DNA from: Bacteroidota bacterium
Lineage (GTDB): Bacteria > Bacteroidota > Bacteroidia > Flavobacteriales > Crocinitomicaceae
Assembly: GCA_029558435.1 (NCBI GenBank)
Contig: JAKQEZ010000015.1
Coordinates: forward strand, 1 to 44,898
Length of the DNA stretch: 44,898 bases
Direction of reading: 5' to 3'
The notes below the pieces were generated by a model. That model saw only the letters and a list, made by a program, of their open reading frames with translations, searched no databases and had not been told where the DNA came from. Positions 8,102-17,610 of this stretch are shown piece by piece. Positions within the stretch are counted from its first letter, which is position 1. Each line of letters begins with the position of its first letter. The translations under genes and the position numbers were made by a program.

Positions 8102-8653
8102 TTATTTTTTTATAAATGGAAAACCAAATGCATCTAATAATGCTTTACCTTCTTCATCTGTTTGAGCAGTTGTAACGAAAGTAATATCCATTCCTAAAAT
8201 GCGATTCACTTTATCGATATCAATTTCGGGGAAAATGATATGTTCTTTAACTCCATAGTTGAAGTTTCCTCTACCATCAAAACCAGTAGCTGGAACACCT
8301 CTAAAGTCACGAGTACGTGGAATTGCTACAGAGAGAAAACGGTCTAAGAAGTCATACATGTTATCACCTCTTAAAGTAACCATTGCCCCAACTGGCATTC
8401 CTTTTCTCAATTTGAAGTTAGAGATATCCTTTTTAGAAATAGTAGCTACAGCTTTTTGACCTGTAATTCTAGACAATTCCTCAACAGCTGTTTCAATAAT
8501 TTTCTTATCTGCTACAGCAGCTCCTAACCCTTGATTGATAACAATCTTAGATAATTTAGGTACACGCATTGTTGTTTTGTACCCAAATTTTTCAGTTAAA
8601 GCAGCAACAATTTCTGCTTTATACTTTTCCTTAAGTCTTGGTGTATAGCTCAT
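8102..8653 (-). CDS. rplE: 50S ribosomal protein L5
   Basis: L5 binds 5S rRNA and contacts the P-site tRNA elbow and S13. Family motifs seen are [60 protein letters not shown] and the C-terminal [20 protein letters not shown]. The 183-residue length is normal. It starts 1 base after the rplX stop, so the two are probably translated together. Confidence 0.98.
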   Translation of the reverse strand: MSYTPRLKEKYKAEIVAALTEKFGYKTTMRVPKLSKIVINQGLGAAVADKKIIETAVEELSRITGQKAVATISKKDISNFKLRKGMPVGAMVTLRGDNMYDFLDRFLSVAIPRTRDFRGVPATGFDGRGNFNYGVKEHIIFPEIDIDKVNRILGMDITFVTTAQTDEEGKALLDAFGFPFIKK

Positions 8654-8654
8654 A

Positions 8655-8972
8655 TTACTTAATCTCCTCCCCTGACTTTTTTGAATAACGTACTAATTTT
8701 CCATCTTTGTTCAATTTACGACCAACTTTAGTAGCTTGACCGTTATGAACAACCATAAGGTTTGAAATATGTATTCCTGCTTCCATTTCTACAATTCCAC
8801 CTTGAGGATCTTGTGCACTTGGTTTAGCATGTTTTTTAACGATGTTTAAACCTTCAACAATTGCACGACTTTTGTTTCTATCAATCGAAAGGATTTTTCC
8901 TTCACGACCACGTGACGTACCGCTAATAACCTTAACAGTATCACCCACTTTAATATGTAATTTCTGTTGCAT
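8655..8972 (-). CDS. rplX: 50S ribosomal protein L24
   Basis: L24 initiates large-subunit assembly at the 5' end of 23S rRNA and lies at the exit tunnel. The KOW motif is visible at residues 6-35 ([20 protein letters not shown]), followed by [20 protein letters not shown] and GIHISNLMV. The 105-residue length is standard. It lies between rplN (15 bases upstream) and rplE. Confidence 0.98.
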   Translation of the reverse strand: MQQKLHIKVGDTVKVISGTSRGREGKILSIDRNKSRAIVEGLNIVKKHAKPSAQDPQGGIVEMEAGIHISNLMVVHNGQATKVGRKLNKDGKLVRYSKKSGEEIK

Positions 8973-8987
8973 AACTTCTACAATTTA

Positions 8988-9356
8988 TTAAAGTACCTCA
9001 GGGGCAAGTGAAACGATTTTCATATAATCTCTCTCACGAAGCTCACGAGCAACTGGTCCAAAAATACGGGTTCCTCTCATGTCCCCCGCCTGATTCAAGA
9101 TAACGCAAGCGTTATCATCGAAACGAATGTAAGAACCGTCTATACGACGAATTTCTTTTTTTGTTCTTACAATTACTGCCTTAGCTACCGCACCTTTTTT
9201 AACGGCACCAGAGGGCGCTGCACTCTTAACAGCAACAACGATTTTATCTCCAACTGAAGCATAACGACGTCTTGTACCTCCTAAAACTCGGATACACAAT
9301 ACTTCTTTTGCTCCTGTGTTGTCTGCTACTGTAAGTCTTGATTCACTTTGTATCAT
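8988..9356 (-). CDS. rplN: 50S ribosomal protein L14
   Basis: L14 forms intersubunit bridges with 16S helix 14 and lies next to L19. [39 protein letters not shown] and the C-terminal [19 protein letters not shown] are all hallmark segments. The 122-residue length is exactly the family standard. It starts 9 bases after rpsQ. Confidence 0.99.
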   Translation of the reverse strand: MIQSESRLTVADNTGAKEVLCIRVLGGTRRRYASVGDKIVVAVKSAAPSGAVKKGAVAKAVIVRTKKEIRRIDGSYIRFDDNACVILNQAGDMRGTRIFGPVARELRERDYMKIVSLAPEVL

Positions 9357-9365
9357 TACTAAAAA

Positions 9366-9623
9366 TTATTTAGCTCGTTCAACTATTTCTACTAATCTCC
9401 AATTCTTTGTTTTTGACAAAGGTCTTGTTTCCATAATGCGAACTGTATCTCCAATATTGGATTCATTTTTCTCATCATGGGCTACAAATTTAGTAGTTTT
9501 TTTAACAAACTTACCATACTTAGGGTGTTTTACTTTTCTTTCAACAGCAACAACAATAGATTTGTCCATTTTGTCGCTAGTAACTACACCAACACGTTCT
9601 TTTCTTAAATTACGCTCTTCCAT
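9366..9623 (-). CDS. rpsQ: 30S ribosomal protein S17
   Basis: S17 is an OB-fold primary binder of the 5' domain of 16S r[43 protein letters not shown] and the end [19 protein letters not shown] identify it. The 85-residue length is typical. It lies between rpmC (27 bases upstream) and rplN. Confidence 0.98.
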   Translation of the reverse strand: MEERNLRKERVGVVTSDKMDKSIVVAVERKVKHPKYGKFVKKTTKFVAHDEKNESNIGDTVRIMETRPLSKTKNWRLVEIVERAK

Positions 9624-9650
9624 TTCAATCTTTTTAAAATTTACAAGCTA

Positions 9651-9845
9651 TTATGCTTGTTTCTCACGTTTTGTCAACTCAGTTTTCAATTGAGCAACCT
9701 CTCTTCTCATCTTGCGAATTTGACTAGGGTTTTCCAACGGAGTTACCTTATGATTTACTTTGATTTTTGCTAATTGCCCTACTAAGCCTTCTATACGGCT
9801 TTTCACTTCATCTAAAGATAATTTTGTGATTTCTTGCTGTTTCAT
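9651..9845 (-). CDS. rpmC: 50S ribosomal protein L29
   Basis: L29 is a short two-helix protein at the exit tunnel, part of the docking site for trigger factor and SRP. The sequence begins MKQQEITKLSLDEVKSRIEG and contains PLENPSQIRKMRREVAQLKT, the family signature for the second helix. The 64-residue length is usual. It starts 8 bases after rplP. Confidence 0.97.
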   Translation of the reverse strand: MKQQEITKLSLDEVKSRIEGLVGQLAKIKVNHKVTPLENPSQIRKMRREVAQLKTELTKREKQA

Positions 9846-9853
9846 ACTAAAGG

Positions 9854-10282
9854 CTAATTTTCTGGAATTACAAAATCATTACGAACGATAAACTTACATT
9901 TAACTGGAAGTTTTTGAGATGCCAAACGCATAGCTTCTTTTGCTATTTCGTAAGGAACACCGTCCGCTTCAAAAATAATACATCCGGGTTTAATAACTGC
10001 AACCCAGTGGCTTGGAGCACCTTTCCCTTTACCCATACGTACTTCAGCTGGCTTAGACGTAACTGGTTTATCTGGGAATATACGAATCCATACTTTTCCT
10101 TCACGCTTCATGTAACGGTTAAGCGCGATACGAGCAGCTTCGATTTGGCGTGAAGTAATCCACGCTGGCTCCAAAGTTTTTAATGCAAATGATCCGAAAG
10201 CAATCGTACTACCTCTATGGGCCATACCACGGTTTCTTCCCTTTTGCGCTTTTCTAAATTTGGTTCTTTTTGGCTGTAACAT
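9854..10282 (-). CDS. rplP: 50S ribosomal protein L16
   Basis: L16 is a late-assembly protein that shapes the A site and contacts t[22 protein letters not shown] and [20 protein letters not shown] are diagnostic, and Arg82 in EVRMGKGKG matches the arginine that is hydroxylated in E. coli. The end is [18 protein letters not shown]. The 142-residue length is close to the family's 136-140. It follows rpsC by 23 bases. Confidence 0.98.
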   Translation of the reverse strand: MLQPKRTKFRKAQKGRNRGMAHRGSTIAFGSFALKTLEPAWITSRQIEAARIALNRYMKREGKVWIRIFPDKPVTSKPAEVRMGKGKGAPSHWVAVIKPGCIIFEADGVPYEIAKEAMRLASQKLPVKCKFIVRNDFVIPEN

Positions 10283-10305
10283 TTTTCTAAAACTTTACTG
10301 TTTTA

Positions 10306-11040
10306 TTACTTTTTTCTTTTCTTAGCACCACCTGCTGCGAATTTCTTCTTAGCACCACCTGCACTTGCTTTACCAGCAGATTGAGCTTGACCAACATTTG
10401 GTGATAAATCACGTTTTCCGAATACTTCACCCTTACATATCCACACTTTGATACCTAAGCGACCATAAGTCGTGTGAGCTTCAGAAATTGCATAATCGAT
10501 GTCAGCTCTGAACGTATGTAACGGAGTACGTCCATCTTTGTACATCTCTGAACGAGCCATCTCTGCACCATTCAAACGTCCAGAAATCTTAACTTTGATT
10601 CCTTCTGCTCCCATGCGCATTGTACTCGCGATAGCCATTTTAATTGCTCTTCTGAAAGAAATTCTCGCTTCTAATTGACGAGCAATACCATCTGCAACTA
10701 AACGAGCATCCAATTCAGGTCTTTTTACTTCAAAGATGTTGATTTGGATTTCTTTTTTAGTTATCTTTTTTAACTCTTCTTTTAACTTGTCAACCTCTTG
10801 TCCACCTTTACCGATGATGACACCTGGTCTTGCAGTGTTAATTGTAACTGTGACAAGTTTCAAGGTACGTTCGATGATAATTTTAGCGATAGAAGCTCTT
10901 GAAAGACGTGCTTGTAAATATTTACGAATTTTATCGTCTTCAACTAACTTATCTTTGTAGTTATCACCACCATACCAGTTAGATTCCCATCCATGGATGA
11001 AACCTAAACGATTACCTATTGGATTTGTTTTTTGTCCCAT
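10306..11040 (-). CDS. rpsC: 30S ribosomal protein S3
   Basis: S3 forms part of the mRNA entry channel and helicase centre. The KH domain GxxG loop is in [19 protein letters not shown]; the C-terminal domain shows [19 protein letters not shown] and [16 protein letters not shown] use the ATG at 11038-11040, giving [13 protein letters not shown] as in the family; a TTG two codons upstream is less likely. The product is 244 residues. The last 30 or so residues carry a repeated Gly-Ala-Lys tail ([17 protein letters not shown]), probably disordered and RNA binding. It starts 9 bases after rplV. Confidence 0.98.
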   Translation of the reverse strand: MGQKTNPIGNRLGFIHGWESNWYGGDNYKDKLVEDDKIRKYLQARLSRASIAKIIIERTLKLVTVTINTARPGVIIGKGGQEVDKLKEELKKITKKEIQINIFEVKRPELDARLVADGIARQLEARISFRRAIKMAIASTMRMGAEGIKVKISGRLNGAEMARSEMYKDGRTPLHTFRADIDYAISEAHTTYGRLGIKVWICKGEVFGKRDLSPNVGQAQSAGKASAGGAKKKFAAGGAKKRKK

Positions 11041-11049
11041 TTTCAAAAA

Positions 11050-11445
11050 TTATTTAACACCATCAACGATAATGGTAACATGGTTTGATCTTTTTCTAAT
11101 TCTATGCGCACGTCCTTGTGGAGCAGCTTGAATTCTTTTCATCATTGCACCACCGTCTACTTGAATAGAGCGAACTACTAATTTTTCGTCCTCAATACTT
11201 TTACCTTCATTTTTTTGTTCCCAATTGGCAATTGCAGAACGTAAAAGTTTCTCTAAGCTAACAGACGCAGCTTTAGGATTGTGTTGCAAAATATTTAGAG
11301 CCTTATTTACTTCTACTCCCCTTACAAGATCTGCAACTAATCTCATCTTTCTTGGAGCAATCGGAGAATCATTCAAACGTGCGAATGCAGTCGAAGCTTT
11401 CTCTTCTTTAATTTGCTTTGCTCTTAATTGTTTTCTAGCACCCAT
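11050..11445 (-). CDS. rplV: 50S ribosomal protein L22
   Basis: L22 lines the exit tunnel with a long beta hairpin and binds all domains of 23S rRNA. Signature parts are [19 protein letters not shown] near the N-terminus and [20 protein letters not shown] at the hairpin, whose tip forms the tunnel constriction. An N-terminal basic extension ([16 protein letters not shown]) brings the length to 131. It lies 23 bases after rpsS. Confidence 0.98.
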   Translation of the reverse strand: MGARKQLRAKQIKEEKASTAFARLNDSPIAPRKMRLVADLVRGVEVNKALNILQHNPKAASVSLEKLLRSAIANWEQKNEGKSIEDEKLVVRSIQVDGGAMMKRIQAAPQGRAHRIRKRSNHVTIIVDGVK

Positions 11446-11468
11446 AATTTGCTAATAACTTATTAATA

Positions 11469-11747
11469 CTATCTTTTCTTATCTTTTTTATTTCCCCCGT
11501 GTCCACGGAAACTACGAGTTGGTGAAAACTCACCTAACTTATGTCCAACCATGTTCTCAGTTACGAAAACTGGAATGAATTTGTTTCCATTGTGTACAGC
11601 GAATGTTAATCCAACAAAATCAGGAGTAATTGTACTTGCTCTTGACCAAGTTTTGATAACATCTTTCTTTCCTGATGCTTGTGCATCGTCCACTCTCATC
11701 ATTAATTTATAATGAACAAACGGTGGTTTTTTCAACGAACGACTCAT
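11469..11747 (-). CDS. rpsS: 30S ribosomal protein S19
   Basis: S19 lies in the head of the small subunit, pairs with S13 and contacts the large subunit. [38 protein letters not shown] and [20 protein letters not shown] are the family motifs. The 92-residue length is standard. It follows rplB by 7 bases. Confidence 0.99.
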   Translation of the reverse strand: MSRSLKKPPFVHYKLMMRVDDAQASGKKDVIKTWSRASTITPDFVGLTFAVHNGNKFIPVFVTENMVGHKLGEFSPTRSFRGHGGNKKDKKR

Positions 11748-11754
11748 ACCTTAC

Positions 11755-12579
11755 TTATTTTTTTCTTCTTTCGATGATCAACTTATCTGAATATTTCTTA
11801 GGCGCACGAGTTTTGTATCCTTTAGCTGGAGTACCTTTACGTGAGCGTGGGTGTTGTCCTGCGTTACGACCTTCACCACCACCCATTGGGTGATCTACTG
11901 GGTTCATAACTACACCACGTACACGTGGACGACGACCTAACCAACGTTTTCTACCTGCTTTACCTGAAACAACTAAGCTGTGTTCAGAGTTAGAAACAGA
12001 ACCAATAGTTGCCAAACAAGTTGTTAAAATCATTCTAGTTTCACCAGAAGGCATTTTAACGATTGCATAACGACCATCACGAGCGTTCAATTGAGCGTAT
12101 GCACCAGCTCCACGAGCGATTGCACCACCTTTACCAGGTGTTAATTCAATGTTATGAATTACAGTACCTAATGGAATATCGCTTAAGAATAAAGCATTTC
12201 CTACATTAGGTGTAGCTCCTTTACCAGACATTACAGTATCCCCTACTTTCAATCCTTCCGGAGCAATAATATATGACTTTTCACCGTCAGCGTAATACAA
12301 TAAGGCAATACGTGCAGTACGGTTTGGATCGTATTCAATTGATTTAACCGTTGCTGGAATACCTTGTTTACTTCTTTTAAAATCGATGATACGGTATTTT
12401 TGTTTGTGACCACCACCAATGTAGCGCATCGTCATTTTACCGTCATGATTACGTCCACCAGTTTTACTCTTTCCAACTACCAAAGATTTTTCTGGCTTTG
12501 CAGCTGTTACTTCAGAGTAATCACTGTTGATTTTGTGTCTTTGCCCTGGAGTTGTAGGCTTAAATTTTTTAAGACTCAT
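11755..12579 (-). CDS. rplB: 50S ribosomal protein L2
   Basis: L2 lies next to the peptidyl-transferase centre and is needed for subunit joining. [39 protein letters not shown] and the C-terminal [19 protein letters not shown] are diagnostic; the His of [10 protein letters not shown] is the invariant residue near the catalytic centre. The 274-residue length is normal. It follows rplW by 13 bases and precedes rpsS by 7. Confidence 0.99.
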   Translation of the reverse strand: MSLKKFKPTTPGQRHKINSDYSEVTAAKPEKSLVVGKSKTGGRNHDGKMTMRYIGGGHKQKYRIIDFKRSKQGIPATVKSIEYDPNRTARIALLYYADGEKSYIIAPEGLKVGDTVMSGKGATPNVGNALFLSDIPLGTVIHNIELTPGKGGAIARGAGAYAQLNARDGRYAIVKMPSGETRMILTTCLATIGSVSNSEHSLVVSGKAGRKRWLGRRPRVRGVVMNPVDHPMGGGEGRNAGQHPRSRKGTPAKGYKTRAPKKYSDKLIIERRKK

Positions 12580-12592
12580 TTCGTTTTACTTC

Positions 12593-12889
12593 TTATAAAT
12601 TACTAAATAAATCAATCGTTTCTCCATCTGCAACAGTTACAACAGCTTTTTTCCATTGTTTGCTGCGTTGCTCAACGATACCTTTGTTAGTGTACTTAAC
12701 AGAGGATTTACCACCACCATAATTCATTGTATGTACTCCTGTTACTTGAACTCCATACAATTTCTCGATAGCACTTTTAATTTCCAATTTATTTGCCTCT
12801 CTGTCAACAACAAATGAAAAACGGTTTTGTTTTTCGCTTTGTCCTGTTGCCTTTTCTGTAATAATTGGCTTTTTAATAACTGTCTTCAT
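12593..12889 (-). CDS. rplW: 50S ribosomal protein L23
   Basis: L23 lies at the tunnel exit and is the main docking site for trigger factor and SRP. It begins MKTVIKKPIITEKATGQSEK and contains FVVDREANKLEIKSAIEKLY and GVQVTGVHTMNYGG, typical of the bacterial form. The 98-residue length is usual. It follows rplD by 7 bases. Confidence 0.97.
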   Translation of the reverse strand: MKTVIKKPIITEKATGQSEKQNRFSFVVDREANKLEIKSAIEKLYGVQVTGVHTMNYGGGKSSVKYTNKGIVEQRSKQWKKAVVTVADGETIDLFSNL

Positions 12890-12896
12890 CTTTAAA

Positions 12897-13523
12897 TCAA
12901 TTTAGAATCTTTTCGATTGCTTCTATTGAACTTGTTGCCAAAACAACTTTTTTAGCATTTAATACATCGTATGTATTGAATGAATCAGCTGTTACAACTT
13001 TAACTTTTCTAAGGTTACGAGAAGATTTGTAAACATTCTCATTATCACTTCCTAAAATGAACAATACTTTTTGATCGTTCAAGTTTAAACCGTTTAATAA
13101 TGCTGTAAAATCTTTTGTTTTTGCATTGTTAAAGTTCACATCATCAATAACGATTAATGAATCTTGTTGTGCTTTGTATGCAAATGCAGATTTACGAGCT
13201 AAACGTTTTAATTTAACATTTAATTTAAAGTGATAATTTCTTGGTTTTGGTCCAAACATACGACCTCCACCTACTCTAGTACCAGATTTGATGCTACCTG
13301 CACGTGCACCACCTGTACCTTTTTGTTTTTTAATCTTCTTAGTAGAACCTGCGATTTCAGCTCTTTCTTTAGATTTGTGAGTTCCTTGACGACGATTAGC
13401 CAAGTGCTGTTTAACATCTAAATAGATTGCATGATCATTTGGCTCAATTCCAAAAACTTCTTCAGATAAACTAACTGTTTTCGAAGTAGCTTTACCAGTT
13501 GTATCAATTACTTTTACTTCCAT
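12897..13523 (-). CDS. rplD: 50S ribosomal protein L4
   Basis: L4 has a globular surface domain and a long loop reaching the exit tunnel near L22; in E. coli it also represses the S10 operon. The loop shows KIKKQKGTGGARAGSIKSG and GGGRMFGPKPRNYHFKLN, both diagnostic. The C-terminal part is less conserved as usual. The 208-residue length fits. The ATG overlaps the rplC stop by one base (TAATG), so the two are translationally coupled. Confidence 0.98.
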   Translation of the reverse strand: MEVKVIDTTGKATSKTVSLSEEVFGIEPNDHAIYLDVKQHLANRRQGTHKSKERAEIAGSTKKIKKQKGTGGARAGSIKSGTRVGGGRMFGPKPRNYHFKLNVKLKRLARKSAFAYKAQQDSLIVIDDVNFNNAKTKDFTALLNGLNLNDQKVLFILGSDNENVYKSSRNLRKVKVVTADSFNTYDVLNAKKVVLATSSIEAIEKILN

Positions 13524-14137
13524 TATTTCTGAATAATTACGATTGAACCATTAGCTCCAGGTACTGAACCTTTAACAACTAATAAGTTTTTATCAGTTAA
13601 TACTTTTAACACTTCCAAGTTGTCTGTTGTCACACGAGTATTTCCCATTTGACCAGCCATTCTCATTCCTTTGAATACTTTAGCAGGATAAGAAGCCGCT
13701 CCGATAGAACCCGGTGCACGTAATCTGTTGTGCTGACCATGAGTTGACTGCCCAACTCCACCAAATCCATGACGTTTCACAACCCCTTGGAAACCTTTAC
13801 CTTTAGAAGTTCCTGTAACATCAACAAATTCTCCTTCTTCGAAGATTTCTGCTGTTACTACATCTCCTAAGTTCAAGTTATCGAAACCTTTAAATTCAGC
13901 TAACTTCGCTTTAGGCTCAGTGTTTGCTTTTTTAAAGTGACCTTTCAAGGCGTTTGGTGTGTTTTTCTCTTTACGAGTTCCAAACCCTAATTGAACGGCA
14001 TCGTAACCATCTCTGTCTTGTGTTTTTACTTGAGTAACAACACAAGGACCAGCTTCAATTACTGTGCATGGTAATGCTTTACCCTCAGCACTATAAATGC
14101 TAGTCATTCCGACTTTTCTACCAATTATTCCTGGCAT
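13523..14137 (-). CDS. rplC: 50S ribosomal protein L3
   Basis: L3 starts large-subunit assembly and reaches the peptidyl-transferase centre with an extended loop. [35 protein letters not shown] and the loop [20 protein letters not shown] followed by [15 protein letters not shown] identify it. The 204-residue length is typical. It follows rpsJ by 20 bases and overlaps rplD by one base. Confidence 0.98.
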   Translation of the reverse strand: MPGIIGRKVGMTSIYSAEGKALPCTVIEAGPCVVTQVKTQDRDGYDAVQLGFGTRKEKNTPNALKGHFKKANTEPKAKLAEFKGFDNLNLGDVVTAEIFEEGEFVDVTGTSKGKGFQGVVKRHGFGGVGQSTHGQHNRLRAPGSIGAASYPAKVFKGMRMAGQMGNTRVTTDNLEVLKVLTDKNLLVVKGSVPGANGSIVIIQK

Positions 14138-14157
14138 CTTACTTTATTTATTTATAA

Positions 14158-14463
14158 TTAAACTTTAATTTCTACATCAACACCACTTGGCAACTCCAAA
14201 CGCATTAAAGCATCTACAGTTTTTGAAGAAGAACTGTAAATATCCAACAAACGCTTGTATGAACTTAATTCAAATTGTTCACGCGCTTTTTTGTTTACGT
14301 GTGGCGAACGCAATACAGTGTATATACGTTTATGTGTTGGTAATGGAATTGGACCGCTAACAACTGCTCCAGTAGCCTTTACCGTTTTTACGATTTTCTC
14401 AGCTGATTTGTCAACTAAATTGTGATCGTATGATTTTAATTTAATTCTAATTTTTTGGCTCAT
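14158..14463 (-). CDS. rpsJ: 30S ribosomal protein S10 (NusE)
   Basis: S10 belongs to the head of the small subunit and also acts as NusE in transcription antitermination. [40 protein letters not shown] and [16 protein letters not shown] are the standard motifs. The 101-residue length is exact for the family. It follows fusA by 12 bases with no tuf gene between, the arrangement usual in Bacteroidota. Confidence 0.98.
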   Translation of the reverse strand: MSQKIRIKLKSYDHNLVDKSAEKIVKTVKATGAVVSGPIPLPTHKRIYTVLRSPHVNKKAREQFELSSYKRLLDIYSSSSKTVDALMRLELPSGVDVEIKV

Positions 14464-14475
14464 TATACTATTGTA

Positions 14476-16581
14476 TTATGCTTTTACTTTTCCGTTAACT
14501 TTTGCGATTACTTCTTCAGCAACATTTTTTGGAGCTTCTGCATAGTGAGAGAATTCCATTGATGATGTTGCACGACCAGAAGACAATGTACGTAATTGAG
14601 TTACGTAACCAAACATTTCAGACAATGGAACGTCAGCTTTAACAACTTTTGCTCCGTTTCTATCATCCATACCACGAACAACAGCGCGACGACGGTTCAA
14701 GTCACCTACGATATCACCCATGTTTTCTTCTGGAGTAACCACTTCAATTTTCATGATAGGCTCTAACAAGATTGGACGACATTTTTTCAATGCTTCACGG
14801 TATGCCATTTTAGCCGCTAATTCGAAAGACAATGAATCTGAATCGACAGCGTGGAATGAACCATCCACCAATTCTACTTTCATTGCTTCAACCAAGAATC
14901 CAGCTAATACACCATTTTTCATTGATTCTTTGAATCCTTTTTCTACAGAAGGGATAAATTCTTTTGGAATGTTACCACCTTTGATAGAGTTAATGAATTC
15001 CAATCCTGTTTTTTCTTGATCGTCTTGAGGAGAGATTTTAACAACGATATCAGCGAATTTACCACGTCCACCTGATTGTTTTTTATACACTTCACGGTGA
15101 TCAACAGAAGCTGTAATTGCCTCACGGTAGCTAACTTGAGGAGCACCTTGATTAACTTCTACTTTAAACTCACGTTTCAAACGGTCGATGATGATATCTA
15201 AGTGCAACTCACCCATACCTGAAATTACAGTTTGTCCTGTATCTTCATCTGTATGAACTTGGAAAGTTGGATCCTCTTCAGCCAATTTATTCAATCCAAT
15301 TGATAATTTATCTGTATCAGCTTGTGTTTTAGGCTCGATTGCAATACCGATTACTGGATCTGGGAAGTCCATAGATTCCAAGATAATTCCGTGACCTTCA
15401 GCACATAAAGTATCTCCTGTACGGATATCTTTAAATCCTACAACCGCACCGATATCACCAGCACCTAACTCATCAATTTGATTTTGTTTGTTAGCATGCA
15501 TTTGGAAGATACGAGAAATACGCTCTTTTGCGTTTGTACGTGGGTTGTAAATATAAGAACCTGCTGGCAATTTACCTGAATAAGCTCTAACGAAACACAA
15601 ACGACCTACATAAGGGTCTGTTGCAATTTTAAATGCTAAACCACAGAAAGGTTCGTCAAAAGAAGGTTTACGAGAAATAACATCTCCTGTTTTAGGATCT
15701 GTTCCTTCAATTGCTTCTTGATCCAATGGAGAAGGCAACAATGCCATTACCATATCCAACATTGCTTGTACACCTTTATTTTTGAAAGATGAACCACACA
15801 TCATTGGAACAACTTTACCTGAAATTACAGCTTGACGTAATGCTGTCAATACTTCTTCTTCAGTAATTGAATTTGGATCTTCAAAATATTTTTCCATTAA
15901 TGTATCATCGAACTCAGCAACTTGCTCCAATAAGTGCTCACGCATTTGAGTAGCTTCGTCTAAGATATCAGCAGGAATTTCAACTTCTGTGAACGTCATA
16001 CCTTTATCTGCTTCATTCCAAACAATACCACGGAAGTTAATTAAGTCAACAACTCCTTTGAAATCATCTTCAGCACCGATTGGCAACTGTAATGGTAAAG
16101 AGTTACTTCCTAACATATCTTTAACTTGACGACAAACGTTTAAGAAATCTGCACCTTGACGGTCCATTTTATTAACGAAACCTAAACGAGGTACGTTATA
16201 GTTGTTTGCCAAACGCCAGTTAGTTTCTGATTGAGGCTCAACACCATCAACTGCAGAAAATAAGAATACTAAACCATCCAATACACGTAATGAACGATTC
16301 ACCTCAACTGTAAAGTCAACGTGTCCCGGAGTGTCAATTACGTTAATTTGGTATGTATTTCCGTTGTATTTCCATGGAACTGTAACTGCTGCAGAAGTAA
16401 TAGTAATACCTCTTTCTTGCTCTTGCGCCATCCAGTCAGTTGTAGCACCACCTTCGTGTGTTTCACCAATTTTATGGTTTACCCCAGAGTAATACAAAAT
16501 ACGCTCTGTTGTAGTTGTTTTACCAGCATCAATGTGTGCTGCAATACCAATGTTTCTTGTATATTTAAGATCTCTTGCCAT
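14476..16581 (-). CDS. fusA: elongation factor G
   Basis: EF-G is the GTPase that drives translocation and, with RRF, ribosome recycling. The G1 P-loop is at residues 15-22 (AHIDAGKT), the G3 motif DTPGH at 83-87 with the catalytic His87, and the G4 motif NKMD at 137-140. Domains II to V follow, including [12 protein letters not shown] and the C-terminal [20 protein letters not shown]. The 701-residue length is standard for the housekeeping form. It sits 5 bases after rpsG and 12 before rpsJ, supporting the assignment to the str segment rather than to a paralogue. Confidence 0.98.
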   Translation of the reverse strand: MARDLKYTRNIGIAAHIDAGKTTTTERILYYSGVNHKIGETHEGGATTDWMAQEQERGITITSAAVTVPWKYNGNTYQINVIDTPGHVDFTVEVNRSLRVLDGLVFLFSAVDGVEPQSETNWRLANNYNVPRLGFVNKMDRQGADFLNVCRQVKDMLGSNSLPLQLPIGAEDDFKGVVDLINFRGIVWNEADKGMTFTEVEIPADILDEATQMREHLLEQVAEFDDTLMEKYFEDPNSITEEEVLTALRQAVISGKVVPMMCGSSFKNKGVQAMLDMVMALLPSPLDQEAIEGTDPKTGDVISRKPSFDEPFCGLAFKIATDPYVGRLCFVRAYSGKLPAGSYIYNPRTNAKERISRIFQMHANKQNQIDELGAGDIGAVVGFKDIRTGDTLCAEGHGIILESMDFPDPVIGIAIEPKTQADTDKLSIGLNKLAEEDPTFQVHTDEDTGQTVISGMGELHLDIIIDRLKREFKVEVNQGAPQVSYREAITASVDHREVYKKQSGGRGKFADIVVKISPQDDQEKTGLEFINSIKGGNIPKEFIPSVEKGFKESMKNGVLAGFLVEAMKVELVDGSFHAVDSDSLSFELAAKMAYREALKKCRPILLEPIMKIEVVTPEENMGDIVGDLNRRRAVVRGMDDRNGAKVVKADVPLSEMFGYVTQLRTLSSGRATSSMEFSHYAEAPKNVAEEVIAKVNGKVKA

Positions 16582-16586
16582 CGTTA

Positions 16587-17057
16587 TTAAAATCTAAAGT
16601 GAGAGAATGCTTTATTTGCTTCAGCCATTCTTAATGTATCTTCTTTTTTCTTGTAAGCAGCACCTTCTTCTTTAGATGCAGCGATGATTTCTGAAGCTAA
16701 TTTAGCTGCCATTGTTTTCTCGTTACGTTTACGAGCATAACCAATCAACCATTTCATAGCTAACGATTGCTTTCTAGTTTCACGAACTGGAGTAGGAATT
16801 TGGAAAGTAGCTCCACCAACTCTTCTAGAACGTACCTCAACAGGAGGCGCAACATTTTCCAATGCTTTTTTAAACGTATCCAATCCAGTAGCTTCTTCTA
16901 CTTTTTTATCTACTAATTCGATTGCATCATAAAAAATCTTAAATGCAACGCTTTTCTTTCCGTCATACATCAAGTTGTTAACAAACTTTGTAACTTGAAC
17001 ATCCTGAAAAATTGGATCAGGAAGTACGGCTATCTTTTTTGCTTTTCTTCTTCTCAT
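16587..17057 (-). CDS. rpsG: 30S ribosomal protein S7
   Basis: S7 nucleates the head of the small subunit and touches the E-site tRNA; in E. coli it represses the str operon. [58 protein letters not shown] and the end [10 protein letters not shown] are diagnostic. The 156-residue length is usual. It lies 19 bases after rpsL and 5 before fusA. Confidence 0.98.
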   Translation of the reverse strand: MRRRKAKKIAVLPDPIFQDVQVTKFVNNLMYDGKKSVAFKIFYDAIELVDKKVEEATGLDTFKKALENVAPPVEVRSRRVGGATFQIPTPVRETRKQSLAMKWLIGYARKRNEKTMAAKLASEIIAASKEEGAAYKKKEDTLRMAEANKAFSHFRF

Positions 17058-17076
17058 TTCTTAACAGCTTAAAATG

Positions 17077-17454
17077 TTATTTTTGTTTAGGTCTCTTAGC
17101 ACCGTATTTAGAACGGCGTTGTTTTCTTCCTTCAACACCAGCAGTGTCTTCAGCACCACGCACGATGTGGTAACGAACTCCAGGTAAATCTTTTACCCTT
17201 CCTCCTCTTACTAACACTAATGAGTGCTCTTGCAAATTGTGACCTTCTCCACCGATATACGCATTGACCTCTTTTCCGTTAGTCAAACGTACCCTTGCAA
17301 CTTTACGCATTGCTGAGTTCGGCTTCTTTGGAGTAGTTGTGTAAACTCTCACACAAACTCCTTTACGCTGTGGACATGAATCAAGTGCAGCAGACTTAGA
17401 TTTCTTAGCTACCGCTGTTCTTCCCTTGCGAACTAATTGTTGAATAGTTGGCAT
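17077..17454 (-). CDS. rpsL: 30S ribosomal protein S12
   Basis: S12 stands at the decoding centre and controls accuracy. [40 protein letters not shown] and [17 protein letters not shown] are the family signatures. Lys43 in TTPKKPNSA and the Lys of GRVKDLPG, sites where substitutions give streptomycin resistance in other bacteria, are wild type. The Asp of KDLPG is the residue methylthiolated in E. coli. The 125-residue length is standard. It is the first gene after the promoter at 17521-17550. Confidence 0.98.
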   Translation of the reverse strand: MPTIQQLVRKGRTAVAKKSKSAALDSCPQRKGVCVRVYTTTPKKPNSAMRKVARVRLTNGKEVNAYIGGEGHNLQEHSLVLVRGGRVKDLPGVRYHIVRGAEDTAGVEGRKQRRSKYGAKRPKQK

Positions 17455-17496
17455 AAAATACTCTTAATTTTTAAAATTTAATTAATATATAATTCT

Positions 17497-17517
17497 CCCC
17501 TAAATACACTTTAGGGG
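17497..17517 (-). other. 5' leader hairpin of the str-S10-spc-alpha transcript
   Basis: A perfect 8-bp stem pairs 17497-17504 with 17510-17517 around a 5-base loop. With the -7 element ending at 17521, transcription should start around 17514-17518, so this hairpin would form the very 5' end of the mRNA. 5'-terminal stem-loops of this kind can protect mRNAs from decay; that role is inferred. Confidence 0.55.
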
Positions 17518-17520
17518 GTG

Positions 17521-17550
17521 CAAATATATGACAAATATTTTACAAAACAA
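17521..17550 (-). promoter_or_regulatory. promoter of the ribosomal protein cluster
   Basis: Minus-strand TATATTTG (17521-17528) matches the -7 consensus TAnnTTTG of the Bacteroidota housekeeping sigma factor, and TTG (17548-17550) lies 19 bases upstream as the -33 element. The leader to the rpsL ATG is about 60 bases and AT-rich. No other gene start lies in this 156-base gap (17455-17610). Confidence 0.8.
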
Positions 17551-17610
17551 TAGTTTGCGAAAAAAAATGAAAGATTTTCAACGGTTTACAAAAAAAGAAT
17601 CGTTTTAAAA

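Noticed and set aside
11041..11046. TTG start two codons upstream for rpsC, and TTG starts upstream of the carbonic anhydrase and dnaB genes
   Set aside because: In each case an ATG downstream matches the conserved family start, so the upstream extensions are unlikely to be translated.
14464..14475. Loss of tuf from the str segment
   Set aside because: A direct fusA-rpsJ junction is the normal order in Bacteroidota, where tuf lies elsewhere, so it is not a deletion.
17505..17610. A terminator for the AlgJ-like gene
   Set aside because: There are T-rich runs but no stem before them. The 8-bp hairpin at 17497-17517 lies at the rpsL transcript start and lacks a U-run.
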